Positions 15,991 through 24,493 are shown, numbered from the stretch's first letter. The stretch: DNA of 64,000 nucleotides from Acidobacteriota bacterium (GCA_023410055.1 JAEYQK010000119.1:1-64000); one strand, 5' to 3'. A program made the numbers and translations. Notes: a model not told the origin generated them from the letters alone.

Positions 15991-16164
15991 TTGACGCGAG
16001 CATTAGGGATCGCCATTGGCCTTTTGCTGCTGCTTTGGTTCTACTACGACACTTTCGAGAAGAACCTATACCACAGCTACGTCATGGGAGAGGTGCTTGG
16101 CCTCGGGGTTGTGCTAACGCCCGGAACCATTTGGTTGTGGTTACGTCCCCGCAGATGGCGATGA
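15991..16164 (+). CDS. Small two-helix membrane protein (57 residues), start uncertain
   Basis: The frame has two clear helices, LGIAIGLLLLLWFYY and VMGEVLGLGVVLTPGTIWLW, joined by a polar loop (DTFEKNLYHSY), with a basic end RPRRWR before TGA 16162. The only usable start is TTG at 15991. In-frame codons back to a stop at 15946 encode further basic residues without a start, so the gene may be truncated or frameshifted at its 5' end. A longer overlapping frame from 15894 shows no protein-like pattern. Confidence 0.4.
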   Translation: MTRALGIAIGLLLLLWFYYDTFEKNLYHSYVMGEVLGLGVVLTPGTIWLWLRPRRWR

Positions 16165-16213
16165 CTCGTGCTGTTTTCATGAACATAAATTCGTGTGATT
16201 ACGGCGTAGCATT

Positions 16214-16233
16214 CCACACATATAAATGTGTGG
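16214..16233. promoter_or_regulatory. Probable vapBC operator (20-base palindrome)
   Basis: CCACACATAT (16214-16223) and AAATGTGTGG (16224-16233) form an almost perfect palindrome that starts 45 bases upstream of the antitoxin start. VapB-VapC complexes bind such palindromes to repress their own operon. A further ACACATGT lies at 16240-16247. Confidence 0.55.
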
Positions 16234-16258
16234 TACGATACACATGTAGAGGTATCCA

Positions 16259-16477
16259 ATGCCGACAAACTTAGCTATCGATGATCGCCTGATCGAGGAA
16301 GCCCGCCAGATAGGTCATCACGGCACGAAGAAAGAAGCCGTCACCGCCGCTCTGGACGAGTACATACGCCGCCGAAAGCAGATGAAGATCCTTGACCTGT
16401 TCGGCACCATTGAATATCAGGAAGGTTACGATCATAAGGTCAACCGCCGCCGCGATCGGATCGAGAACGAACGGTGA
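16259..16477 (+). CDS. vapB: VapB-type antitoxin
   Basis: This is a 72-residue protein with the short form typical of this antitoxin group. A predicted DNA-binding N-terminal part (MPTNLAIDDRLIEEARQIG, then GTKKEAVTAALDEYIRRR) is followed by a toxin-binding tail (ILDLFGTIEYQEGYDHK). It should neutralise the adjacent PIN-domain toxin and repress the operon. AGAGGT at 16248-16253 serves as ribosome binding site. It overlaps the toxin gene by four bases. Confidence 0.88.
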   Translation: MPTNLAIDDRLIEEARQIGHHGTKKEAVTAALDEYIRRRKQMKILDLFGTIEYQEGYDHKVNRRRDRIENER

Positions 16478-16965
16478 AAGTGCTCGTCGATACCTCCGCC
16501 TGGTCGCTTGCCCTGCGCCGAAAAGACACTGCCATGCTCAGTCCTGATGAGCGGAAACTGAGGACTGATTTGATTCAGGCTGTTCAGGATGGTCGGGTCG
16601 CGATGCTTGGCCTTATTCGTCAGGAACTTCTTTCAGGCATCAGGGAACAGGCCCAATTCGACAAAGTGAAAGCCGCGCTCGCTCCATATCTGGACGAGCC
16701 TATCGAGACTGCCGATCACGAGTACGCCGCCCGCATCTACAACGAATGTCGAGCTCAGGGCGTGGAGGCCGGCACGGTCGATATTCTAATCTGCGCCGTA
16801 GCTGTGCGCCGGGGCTGGGCAGTTCTCTCCGGTGACGCCGGACTGAACCGCTGCCTTGCCATCGCGAAGAAGTTCCATACGAAGCGCGCGACGACTGCAA
16901 CCGCCGACAGTGCGAAATCCAAGCGAGGTATCAGTAAAGCCAGAGTGCTTGCTGTAAAACCTTAA
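16474..16965 (+). CDS. vapC: VapC-type PIN-domain ribonuclease toxin
   Basis: The protein opens with KVLVDTSAWSLALR, the first PIN acidic residue. RQELLSGI supplies the conserved glutamate, AGTVDILICAVAVRRG the third acidic residue and VLSGDAGLN the fourth. These four acids bind magnesium for RNA cleavage. At 163 residues it has about 25 extra basic C-terminal residues (ATTATADSAKSKRGISKAR) beyond the usual PIN end. The GTG start at 16474 overlaps the antitoxin stop (GTGA), a sign of translational coupling. Confidence 0.9.
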   Translation: MKVLVDTSAWSLALRRKDTAMLSPDERKLRTDLIQAVQDGRVAMLGLIRQELLSGIREQAQFDKVKAALAPYLDEPIETADHEYAARIYNECRAQGVEAGTVDILICAVAVRRGWAVLSGDAGLNRCLAIAKKFHTKRATTATADSAKSKRGISKARVLAVKP

Positions 16966-16986
16966 AGCCTTCGTTCTCGCAACTGA

Positions 16987-17017
16987 CAAAAACAGGGCGA
17001 CGGATGATCCGTCGCCC
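16987..17017 (-). terminator. Intrinsic terminator of the MtrA/MtrB-type operon
   Basis: GGGCGACGGAT (16995-17005) and its near-perfect complement ATCCGTCGCCC (17007-17017) form an 11-base stem. On the minus strand it is followed by TGTTTTTG (16994-16987). It lies about 20 bases downstream of the outer-membrane barrel gene. Confidence 0.8.
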
Positions 17018-17035
17018 TTATCACTTCCGATCGAG

Positions 17036-19483
17036 CTAGAACGAGTGCTTCAGGGAAAGCGTGAACACGTTGCCGTGGAAATCACGCCCCATCACAGGCA
17101 AGGGCTGAGCGCCCTTTTCGTTGTAGTCGTAGTTGTTGAAACCGCCCTTGAAGGTCAGTCCTTTCACCATGTCGACTGACACGGCCACGACCGGACGATA
17201 CCAGGCGTAGTTGAGCGATCCCTGCGGCAGCCAAGGATAAAAACCAGGGACCGAACCGACAGCGGTCTGAGTCGTGGCGACTACGGCGTTTCCGCTGGCG
17301 TCCACTGGCATTTGGAAGACGCTGCCGTCATCAGCGCGCAGCCATGTCTGGCGGCCGCCATTGTCGGTAATGTCGTAGCCAAGATTCAGCCTGACACGAC
17401 GCACCGGTCTGATCGTCATGATGATGTAACCGGTGTTGGTCTTTTCCTGGTAGTCAGACCACATCGGATAGACATTGCTTCTTACCGCGCCGGTGGTGTA
17501 CCGGCAGGTATTGGCAACGCCATTCGTCGTACCAAATCCGTAGTTGGCCGAACCGGGAGTCAGAGGGATGCACTGCGGAGCCAACTCCGAAATGTCGTCG
17601 TAGTTCCAGCCGAGGTTCACGTCGACTTTCTTCGTTGCGTGCAGGTCGAGATCCAAGCCGTACGAACGAGTGTGAGCCTTGTACTGCTCGCCGTTGGTCA
17701 GGAACACCGCCGGCCACAATGCATAGCCGTCGTTGCTCCGCGAATTGAGGCCGAGCGAACCAGAGATGGTGGCCCGGTCCGCGATTTCATACGCACCTTT
17801 GAAGCGGTACGTCTGTTCGTGCCGCGGAGAAATGAGCGTGACGGCGCCGGACGAGGACATCAGATCCGTATCAGCGCTGAAACGCAGTTTCTGAAAAGGA
17901 CGAACGATTAGGCCGATGAGGGCGTGGTGCTCAGTATCGCTCTCCACGTCCCCTGAAGGAGTGCCCAACACGAGTGCACTGGTGGCAAGCGTCAGAGTAT
18001 CCGTCCGACTCTTGTCGCCAATGTCGCGCAAACCGACTTTGTAGCCTACGTATCCACCGAATACCCGCGCTGGCTTCCAGTTCACGCGCACGGTGTTGTA
18101 CTTGGAATTATCACTCAGGAAGTTCGCGTAGAGCGTGTTTGTCGTCGGCGCGGGTAAGGTGACCGGCGTCAGTATTGTCGTGGGCGTCATGCCAGTTGCC
18201 GCCATGGTATTGGTGTAGCTGCCAAAGGCCGGCGTACGCCAGTTCACCCAGCGGAAGATTTCGTCAACACTCCAGGCATTGCTGACGTGGACGGTCGCCC
18301 TGAAATCAGCGCTTCCGGTCACCAACGAATTGGACGATAGACCGAATATCCCGGCCTGCGAATTAGTACACCCTCTCGAGCTGCCCAAACAACTAAAGAG
18401 TTCCCGATAGGCGCTATTCTTGGACGAACCAGCGCTATAGGAAACCGATCCGGCCAGATCGAGTCTGCGGACATAGTTCGATACGAACGCAAACTGATGA
18501 GTCGGGATATCCGTCTTTATCGGCTGCGTGCGGCTGAAAGAGACAAAACCTGGGCACGCGCTGTTCACGACATTGTTTGCCGAGAACGTGCAATTCGGGA
18601 ACTTCGCATTTGGATCGAACGAGAACCCGGGGTCGATCCCGATGCCGCTCGTTGACCCGAGGCGATAGATGGCGTTCACGTCCTGCACTCCCGCCGTATC
18701 ATTGCGGTCATGCTCGTAGATGAAATCGTAGCTCACCGTAGTTTTGGCGAACGGCTTCACGTCCACACCGACGCGGTAACGGTCAGAACGAGTGCTGAAA
18801 TCCTCGAGATACAGAACGTCGCCAGGGCTATGCTGCGAAGTCAGCGCCGGGCCGACGTCCTTGCCTCGCGTGTAACCCATTCGGAGGCTGACCCAGTTCT
18901 TGGGCAGGATCGTCAGGTCGAAATCGGCCATCGTTCGCCGCGTGTTCATGAAGTGCGGCGACACGTTGAACACGTTGACGTTGTATGGATTCGCAACCGG
19001 CGTGGCAAGCGAGTTGCCGAGCAAGTTGTAATCCGAATAGTACTGGTCATGCCTGTATGTGAACGCGAAGTCATACCACTTGTTCTTCGACATTCTGAAA
19101 CGGCCGATCTGGTTCGGGTCGCCACCGAAGCCCGTTGCGGATTCCGTAAGCGTGTCGAAGAGTACGCCGGCGTGATTCTCCGAGCGCATTGACAACGACT
19201 GATCCAGAAGACGCGGGCCTTCCTGAAGGTTAACCAGAGTGTTGTACATCGATGTGTTGCCGCCGAAACCGGACTTAATGCGTCCGCCGAATTCGAACGA
19301 CTGCTTCACGTTGTATCCGCCGATCGACTTGCCTTCCGGCTCGGGATCGTCCGTCTGAGCGAAGGCGCCGAGCGATAAGGCGCACAACAACGCAGCTGCG
19401 ATGACTCCCTTCCACTTCATACCGGAACTCCTATGTGAAGCGCTTCCGGATCGGAGGCGCTGAGATTTATTCGTATTCGTCAT
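17036..19483 (-). CDS. MtrB/PioB-type outer-membrane barrel porin of a cytochrome conduit
   Basis: The protein has up to 815 residues. A signal peptide is seen at MKWKGVIAAALLCALSLGAF with cleavage near FAQ|TDD. Then comes a long series of alternating strands rich in aromatic ends, closing with the outer-membrane C-terminal signature LSLKHSF. Segments such as MSKNKWYDFAFTYRHDQYYSDYN and FGGRIKSGFGG resemble the MtrB/PioB family, which wraps a decahaem cytochrome to form an electron wire across the outer membrane. The decahaem gene ends 19 bases upstream. Two starts have good ribosome sites: 19483 (AGGAGG) and 19420 (AGGAG), the latter matching the signal peptide better. Confidence 0.82.
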   Translation of the reverse strand: MTNTNKSQRLRSGSASHRSSGMKWKGVIAAALLCALSLGAFAQTDDPEPEGKSIGGYNVKQSFEFGGRIKSGFGGNTSMYNTLVNLQEGPRLLDQSLSMRSENHAGVLFDTLTESATGFGGDPNQIGRFRMSKNKWYDFAFTYRHDQYYSDYNLLGNSLATPVANPYNVNVFNVSPHFMNTRRTMADFDLTILPKNWVSLRMGYTRGKDVGPALTSQHSPGDVLYLEDFSTRSDRYRVGVDVKPFAKTTVSYDFIYEHDRNDTAGVQDVNAIYRLGSTSGIGIDPGFSFDPNAKFPNCTFSANNVVNSACPGFVSFSRTQPIKTDIPTHQFAFVSNYVRRLDLAGSVSYSAGSSKNSAYRELFSCLGSSRGCTNSQAGIFGLSSNSLVTGSADFRATVHVSNAWSVDEIFRWVNWRTPAFGSYTNTMAATGMTPTTILTPVTLPAPTTNTLYANFLSDNSKYNTVRVNWKPARVFGGYVGYKVGLRDIGDKSRTDTLTLATSALVLGTPSGDVESDTEHHALIGLIVRPFQKLRFSADTDLMSSSGAVTLISPRHEQTYRFKGAYEIADRATISGSLGLNSRSNDGYALWPAVFLTNGEQYKAHTRSYGLDLDLHATKKVDVNLGWNYDDISELAPQCIPLTPGSANYGFGTTNGVANTCRYTTGAVRSNVYPMWSDYQEKTNTGYIIMTIRPVRRVRLNLGYDITDNGGRQTWLRADDGSVFQMPVDASGNAVVATTQTAVGSVPGFYPWLPQGSLNYAWYRPVVAVSVDMVKGLTFKGGFNNYDYNEKGAQPLPVMGRDFHGNVFTLSLKHSF

Positions 19484-19502
19484 CTTTCAGTTCCTCCTTT
19501 CC

Positions 19503-20414
19503 TTACTTGAAGAATTCAACCTGGGAATTCGAGCCATGGATCTGGGAGTGGCACGCGATACAAGATTGGCGTGCGACGTTCTGGCTGTGGTTGTTGCCGG
19601 AGTTCATGCCAGAGGTCAGCGCCGAGTGGCAGCTGAGACAAAGTGAGTTCACGCGTGCACGCGTCAACAGCCGCGGATTGCTCGATCCATGCGGCGTGTG
19701 GCACGCCGTGCAACCTTCGACCTTGACTGGCTCGTGTTCAAACACGAACGGTCCGCGCTTCTCGGTGTGACACTTGAAGCAGACCTGGTCCTGGGCTGCG
19801 GTCGTACGCAACTGATGATCCGAGCTCGACCCGTGCGCGTTGTGACAATCCGAGCACTTCACGAGGCCTTCGTTCACCCTGTGGTGGAAGGGCTTCATGA
19901 AGGCGGCCTTCTCGGCCTTGTGACACGAATAGCAAAGCCCCGGATCTTTTTCCGTCAGCAAGGCTTCCGTGACTTTCGCTTTGTGAATCGAGTGGCAGCT
20001 GGTGCAAGTGACGTCTGCTCGATTGTGCTGGGAACTGATGAATGCTTGATGGTCTTTATTGTTCTGGTGGCAAGCCAAGCAGCGTTCGGCTACCTGACTG
20101 GGTTTGAGGTTTTTGAAAGTGAAGATTTTAGTCTTGTCGCCGCCGCCGTCAACGTGCGCCTTTCCAGGTCCGTGACAGGCTTCACACGATTGTGCATTTG
20201 CTGTTTTTGCCTTCCAATGCGGCCCCTGCTCGACAGTCTTTGTCATCTGCTCGTGGCAGGCACTGCACTGGTCTGATCCTACGAATTGGGAAGAGTCCAC
20301 GGCGCCGGGAGCCGGAACGTCCTTGCCTTTGTCTTTCGTACTAGCTGCCGCTACAACAACCATCGCTAGTAACAATAGAAATGAACACAGAAATGCTGCA
20401 GCTTTCTTAAGCAT
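19503..20414 (-). CDS. Decahaem c-type cytochrome (MtrA/DmsE/PioA type)
   Basis: This is a 303-residue protein with a signal peptide (MLKKAAAFLCSFLLLLAMVVVAA) and exactly ten CxxCH haem sites in order: CSACH, CEACH, CLACH, CTSCH, CYSCH, CSDCH, CFKCH, CTACH, CLSCH and CIACH. Additional histidines spaced between them can serve as distal ligands. This number and size match the periplasmic decahaem partner of MtrB-type barrels (DmsE/MtrA/PioA). It should carry electrons between periplasm and outer surface, to or from metals or other external partners. Direction cannot be told from sequence. No extracellular MtrC-like cytochrome lies in the window. Confidence 0.92.
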   Translation of the reverse strand: MLKKAAAFLCSFLLLLAMVVVAAASTKDKGKDVPAPGAVDSSQFVGSDQCSACHEQMTKTVEQGPHWKAKTANAQSCEACHGPGKAHVDGGGDKTKIFTFKNLKPSQVAERCLACHQNNKDHQAFISSQHNRADVTCTSCHSIHKAKVTEALLTEKDPGLCYSCHKAEKAAFMKPFHHRVNEGLVKCSDCHNAHGSSSDHQLRTTAAQDQVCFKCHTEKRGPFVFEHEPVKVEGCTACHTPHGSSNPRLLTRARVNSLCLSCHSALTSGMNSGNNHSQNVARQSCIACHSQIHGSNSQVEFFK

Positions 20415-20973
20415 CAGCTGAACCTCACGCGTCTCTACGTTTTGAACACCTGCTATCTACCCGCATACCACTACATGCTGCTGTCGATTAACACCCCATT
20501 GTGTGTACCCCACGTACACGTAAACGCATAGCTCCCGCATCTTCGATCTGCGGCGACAATGCGTATCGCGATTCACGCTCGCGGCACGCTTGGGTCCCCA
20601 GTGACTTTCTAGTAATCAATCCTGAGGTAAGTAGTTGTTTGCAGTTTAGCCAATCCAGAGTAGGCGTCAACAGAAAAGAGAAGCCGTTGCGATTACGAAG
20701 GCCACATAACGAACCGAACGCTATCTAGCTACCACAGGTATTCGCCTTAGCTAGCGAGATTCCACCAACTTAATTTTTCCGATGCCCTCCATCAACAATT
20801 CCCATGACTGCAATCGTTGACTTTGACTTTAATCACCTGTAGTTTCGCTCTCGTCAGCAATCCACAAGAAATTCTGCATTTCTGCCGTCTAGCCAGTCGG
20901 ATGATCTCTGACTGCGCATACGAATGCTGACCGGAATCGGCCCTAATTAATCGGAATCCTTGGAGCCATAGCG
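20415..20973. other. Divergent intergenic region between cytochrome and lyase genes
   Basis: About 560 bases, AT-richer than the flanks, between divergently transcribed genes. On the plus strand TTGACT (20817-20822) with TAGTTT 17 bases later is a weak promoter candidate for the lyase gene. TGTGTACCCCACGTACACG (about 20501-20519) contains a small palindrome. No credible leader peptide, riboswitch or gene was recognised. Confidence 0.4.
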
Positions 20974-22419
20974 ATGAACATTCGGTTATCGAACGGGAAA
21001 GAAATCCCTGTCGAGATGCACAAGATCAAGATCGTGCAAAAGACCTATCTTCCCTCTGCCGCGCAACGCCTGAAGTCAATGGAAGACGCGGGTTACAATA
21101 CCTTCCTCCTTCGCACCAGAGATATCTTCCTCGACATGTTGACCGACAGCGGCACCAATGCGATGAGCGATAACCAACTCGGTGCCATGATGGTGGCCGA
21201 CGACGCTTATGCGGGCTCCGAGAGTTTTTATAAGCTTGAAGACTCCGTAAAGGAAGTCTTTGGACTAAAGTACGTTCTTCCCGCTCACCAGGGGCGCGCA
21301 GCCGAGCACCTGCTCGCCAAGGCGCTTGTAAAACCCGGTGACGTCGTGATCATGAACTATCACTTCACGACCACCAAGGCGCACTTCGTTCTTATGGGCG
21401 GAACCGTCCTCGAGTTGTACATCGATGAAGCGATGAACACCGAGAGCACGCACCCATTCAAAGGCTGCCTCGATCCGGAGAAACTGAAGAAGGCGATTGC
21501 TGAACACGGTGCCAAGAAGGTTTCCTTCGTCCGCATGGAAGCAACCACCAACCTGATCGGTGGCCAGCCATTCTCGATGGCGAACCTTCGCGAGATCAAG
21601 AACATCTGTACCCAGCACGGCATCCCCGTCGTTCTCGATGCAAGCCTGATTTCCGAAAACGCCTACTTCATCAAGACTCGCGAAAAGGGGTACGAAGACA
21701 AATCGATTCTGGAAATCATCCGCGAGATGATGAGCCTCACCGATGTGTGCTATCTCTCCGGCCGAAAGAGCTGTAGCGTGCGTGGCGGCTTTATCGCGAC
21801 CAACAATGTAAAACACTTTGAAGCCATCCGCCCCTGGCTACCGGTGTATGAAGGCTTCTTTACGTACGGCGGCATGTCGAGCCGCGAGATCGAAGCCATG
21901 GCGGTCGGCATTCGCGAGATGACGGAGTTCAGCGTAGCTGGCGCTTCGGCCGATCTCATTAAGTACTTCGCTGATCGCTGCGTTGAAGCCGGCGTTCCCA
22001 TCGTGACTCCCCCGGGAGGTCTTGCCTGCCACGTCGACGCACGCAGATTCCTGCCACACCTGGATTCGTTCGAGTATCCGGCAGGAGCTCTCGCCTCGGC
22101 GATTTACATTGCTTCGGGCGTCCGCCCAATGGAGCGCGGAACGATCTCCATGGATCGCGACCTTGACGGCAAGGAAGTCGCATCCGATCTTGAACTGGCT
22201 CGTCTGGCTGTCCCACGTCGCATTTTTACCGTCTCGCACATCGAGTACGCCGTCGATCGCCTGAAGTGGCTTTTCGAACACCGCGACTTGGTGAAGGGCC
22301 TGAAGTTCTATGACGAGCCCCCAGTGCTGCGCTTCTTCGGCGGCAAACTTGCTGCCAACGACAACTGGGGCGCGAAGCTCGCCCAGGCGTTCGAGAAGGA
22401 CTTTGGTCCCAACTGTTAG
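20974..22419 (+). CDS. Tryptophanase / tyrosine phenol-lyase family PLP enzyme
   Basis: The 481-residue protein aligns with the TnaA/Tpl family: IKIVQKTYLPSAAQR, DSGTNAMSDNQLGAMM, DDAYAGSESFYKLEDSV, PAHQGRAAEHLL, YHFTTTKAHF, EATTNLIGGQPFSM and VVLDASLISENAYFI. The PLP lysine is most likely K265 in YLSGRKSCSVRGGF. There the usual KKDxxVxxGG context is altered and one residue shorter. Family members cleave tryptophan or tyrosine to indole or phenol plus pyruvate and ammonia. Substrate choice cannot be fixed by eye. GGAG at 20961-20964 is the ribosome site. A terminator follows. Confidence 0.82.
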   Translation: MNIRLSNGKEIPVEMHKIKIVQKTYLPSAAQRLKSMEDAGYNTFLLRTRDIFLDMLTDSGTNAMSDNQLGAMMVADDAYAGSESFYKLEDSVKEVFGLKYVLPAHQGRAAEHLLAKALVKPGDVVIMNYHFTTTKAHFVLMGGTVLELYIDEAMNTESTHPFKGCLDPEKLKKAIAEHGAKKVSFVRMEATTNLIGGQPFSMANLREIKNICTQHGIPVVLDASLISENAYFIKTREKGYEDKSILEIIREMMSLTDVCYLSGRKSCSVRGGFIATNNVKHFEAIRPWLPVYEGFFTYGGMSSREIEAMAVGIREMTEFSVAGASADLIKYFADRCVEAGVPIVTPPGGLACHVDARRFLPHLDSFEYPAGALASAIYIASGVRPMERGTISMDRDLDGKEVASDLELARLAVPRRIFTVSHIEYAVDRLKWLFEHRDLVKGLKFYDEPPVLRFFGGKLAANDNWGAKLAQAFEKDFGPNC

Positions 22420-22452
22420 TATGGCGGTGTGCTGAGCCTCACACCGCTATTA

Positions 22453-22500
22453 CACGGGCTTCTTCCCGCCTCCTGGGTCGGCGAAGGAGCCCGTGCTTTT
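22453..22500 (+). terminator. Probable terminator of the lyase gene
   Basis: CACGGGCT, T, CTTC (22453-22465) pairs with GAAG, G, AGCCCGTG (22482-22494), and CTTTT follows. It overlaps the first possible GTG start (22493) of the next reading frame, which argues that the next gene really starts further downstream. Confidence 0.6.
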
Positions 22501-24226
22501 GCATCACACCCAAATCCACTCCGAACTTCCACAGAACTTCTTCTTCGATGATGGGTTAGTTCTTTTCTCAGGCCTGCTTCGCGGTAGCGGGGCAGCGCAG
22601 AGAGACTCTTTCAGCATCTCCCTCTTGAGGGTTATTTTGTCCGTCGTTAGCCCAGTAACAAAAGAAGCTTTCGAGGATAAGCGTGCTTCAGCGAAGCTTT
22701 CACCCAGCCTTTTCCTGATTGCCCTTTTAGTGCTTGGATTTGCGCTACGCATTGGAATAGCTCTCGCCCTGCCCAGCCTTCACTATGCTGACGAGATATT
22801 TCAAACCCTTGAACCGGCGCATCGGCTGGCTTTTGGGTCGGGCATCGTAACTTGGGAGTTCCGGGTTGGTCTGCGCTCCATGGTTTTGCCCGAAATCCTT
22901 GCTGGCATGATGCGCGCCACCAGTTGGTTGGCTCAGGGATCGACCGCTTACTTGGTTGCCATCAGGCTGTTCCTCTGCCTTCTTTCGCTGACGACGATCT
23001 ACACTGCATTCAAAACAGGCGAGCGGCTATTTGATCGGCGAGTGGGCCTCCTTTGCGGAGGCCTCTGCGCGTTTTGGTATGAACTCATCTACTTCTCGCC
23101 CCGGGCTCTAGCGGAAGTCGTAGCTGCGCACATCTTTATAGTTGCCATTTATCTGGTAGTCTTCGCTGTCGACGCGCTGCCATCAATCACCGACTCTCGT
23201 AGTTGGCCAAGCCTGGGTTCACGTCTTGCTAACACTTCGCTCTCGCGCTACTTCCTTGCCGGCCTCCTCGCTTCGACCGCCCTGATGCTGCGCCTCCAGC
23301 TTGCTCCAGCCGTGGGCGTTCTAGTGCTGTACTCTTGCGGTAAAGACTGGCGCGACAAATGGCTGCCAATGATCGCGGGGGCCATTCCACCGGTTCTGGT
23401 TTTTGGCGCCGTCGATTGGATCACGTGGTCCTATCCGTTCCAGTCGATCTTTTTGAATTTCGACATCAACCTTCTTCAACACAAAGCCGCACAGTTCGGT
23501 ACCGAACCGTTCGGATTCTACGCAAGAAGATGGCTCACTTATCTCGGACCCATGGTTCTGTTCAGCGCGATTGGAGCAATCACGGTCAAGCGCGCCCGCG
23601 TACTCGGCTATTTGGCACTGGCGGTCGTTGTCCCTCACTCAATGCTTGCGCATAAAGAACCGCGCTACATCTATCCCGCGCTCCCGCTGATGCTGATTCT
23701 GGCTGGCCTCGGCATTTGGCAGTCTGCGAGATGGCTGAGCCAGAAGACGCGATGGAAGTCACAGTGGCAGCCGGCGATTTTGCTTCTTGTTCTCGCCGGA
23801 GGAATAACATCCGCGTTTGATGTCCCGAAGATGCATTGGAATAACCGCACAGGCGTATACCGCGCGATGCAGCAACTGAGTCACACACCGGACGCATGTG
23901 GCGTCGCACTTTACGGCGTGGACTGGTCAAACTCCGGCGGGTATACCTATCTGCACCGGAACGTTCCCATATTTGTTACGAGCGTCGAGTTTCCATACGC
24001 GCCCATATCGCCTTCCGCCGCGAACACCATCGGCAACTGGATGAACTTCGACGCCATGTCTCCGAGCTTCAACTACGTCGTCGCCGAGACTCCACTTCCG
24101 GCTTCACTCCACGGCTACAGCCCGATTCGGTGCTGGCAGGAAGCCTGTCTCTATAAACGCCCTGGCACATGCAGCCCTACGCCCGGCTACAGCACGTCCG
24201 AACTCCTGCGCCTGATGAATAAGTAA
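22493..24226 (+). CDS. GT22-like (Alg9/PIG-B type) membrane glycosyltransferase
   Basis: The protein has about ten membrane helices. After the first helix comes LPSLHYADEIFQTLEPAHRLAFG, matching the luminal acidic DE-containing loop of GT22/GT-C glycosyltransferases. VTWEFRVGLRSMVLPEI and later AHKEPRYIYPALPLMLILAG are also characteristic. These enzymes use a polyprenyl-phosphate sugar donor at the membrane. The acceptor here is unknown. The GTG at 22493 lies within the preceding terminator, so the true start may be TTG at 22625 or 22637, shortly before the first helix (LSPSLFLIALLVLGFALRIG). No partner glycosylation genes adjoin it. Confidence 0.75.
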   Translation: MLLHHTQIHSELPQNFFFDDGLVLFSGLLRGSGAAQRDSFSISLLRVILSVVSPVTKEAFEDKRASAKLSPSLFLIALLVLGFALRIGIALALPSLHYADEIFQTLEPAHRLAFGSGIVTWEFRVGLRSMVLPEILAGMMRATSWLAQGSTAYLVAIRLFLCLLSLTTIYTAFKTGERLFDRRVGLLCGGLCAFWYELIYFSPRALAEVVAAHIFIVAIYLVVFAVDALPSITDSRSWPSLGSRLANTSLSRYFLAGLLASTALMLRLQLAPAVGVLVLYSCGKDWRDKWLPMIAGAIPPVLVFGAVDWITWSYPFQSIFLNFDINLLQHKAAQFGTEPFGFYARRWLTYLGPMVLFSAIGAITVKRARVLGYLALAVVVPHSMLAHKEPRYIYPALPLMLILAGLGIWQSARWLSQKTRWKSQWQPAILLLVLAGGITSAFDVPKMHWNNRTGVYRAMQQLSHTPDACGVALYGVDWSNSGGYTYLHRNVPIFVTSVEFPYAPISPSAANTIGNWMNFDAMSPSFNYVVAETPLPASLHGYSPIRCWQEACLYKRPGTCSPTPGYSTSELLRLMNK

Positions 24227-24234
24227 ATGTTCGG

Positions 24235-24285
24235 GTAGCGCCGCCGCCCCGGCGGCTGGCGCGAGGACGCCTCGTCCTCGCCGCC
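24235..24285. repeat. Variant GTAGCGCC repeat with GCCGCCCCGGCGGC palindrome
   Basis: GTAGCGCC opens the unit. A GCCGCCCCGGCGGC palindrome and a GCGAGGACG/CGTCCTCGC hairpin follow. It shares only the end with the main double-hairpin family. It may act as a terminator for the glycosyltransferase gene. Confidence 0.6.
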
Positions 24286-24340
24286 GAGGCTCAATCCATT
24301 CCCTTTACGCCTACTGCCCAACTCTGTTTCAATAGACCGC

Positions 24341-24439
24341 GGAAGCGCATGGGATCCGGTGATCCTCCCGGTCTTCAAAACCGGCGCGTGGCATCTTCGC
24401 GGTGTCATGGGTGTGTTCGACTCGCACACGCTTCCGCCA
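24341..24439 (+). tRNA. selC: tRNA-Sec (anticodon TCA)
   Basis: The acceptor arm GGAAGCG (24341-24347) pairs with CGCTTCC (24429-24435). G discriminator and encoded CCA (24437-24439) follow. The anticodon stem CCGGT/ACCGG encloses loop CTTCAAA, giving anticodon TCA (24375-24377) that reads UGA. A long variable arm (about 24385-24410) and TTCGACTC T-loop are present. The 96-base body, long acceptor/T-stem and the order of elements match bacterial selC. It inserts selenocysteine at recoded UGA codons, together with SelA, SelB and SelD, which are not in this window. Confidence 0.95.
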
Positions 24440-24493
24440 AAATACCTTGAAGCTCTTAGCCGCAACAGTTGAGCTTTGAGCACGGGACTGGGC

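Noticed and set aside
15894..16274. 126-residue frame overlapping the small membrane ORF before vapB
   Set aside because: It lacks hydrophobic or domain organisation and crosses the vapBC operator; the alternative frame at 15991-16164 has clear helices.
22493..22624. N-terminal extension of the glycosyltransferase from GTG 22493
   Set aside because: The GTG lies in the stem of the preceding terminator, and the extra residues are not protein-like; kept only as the outer limit of the feature.
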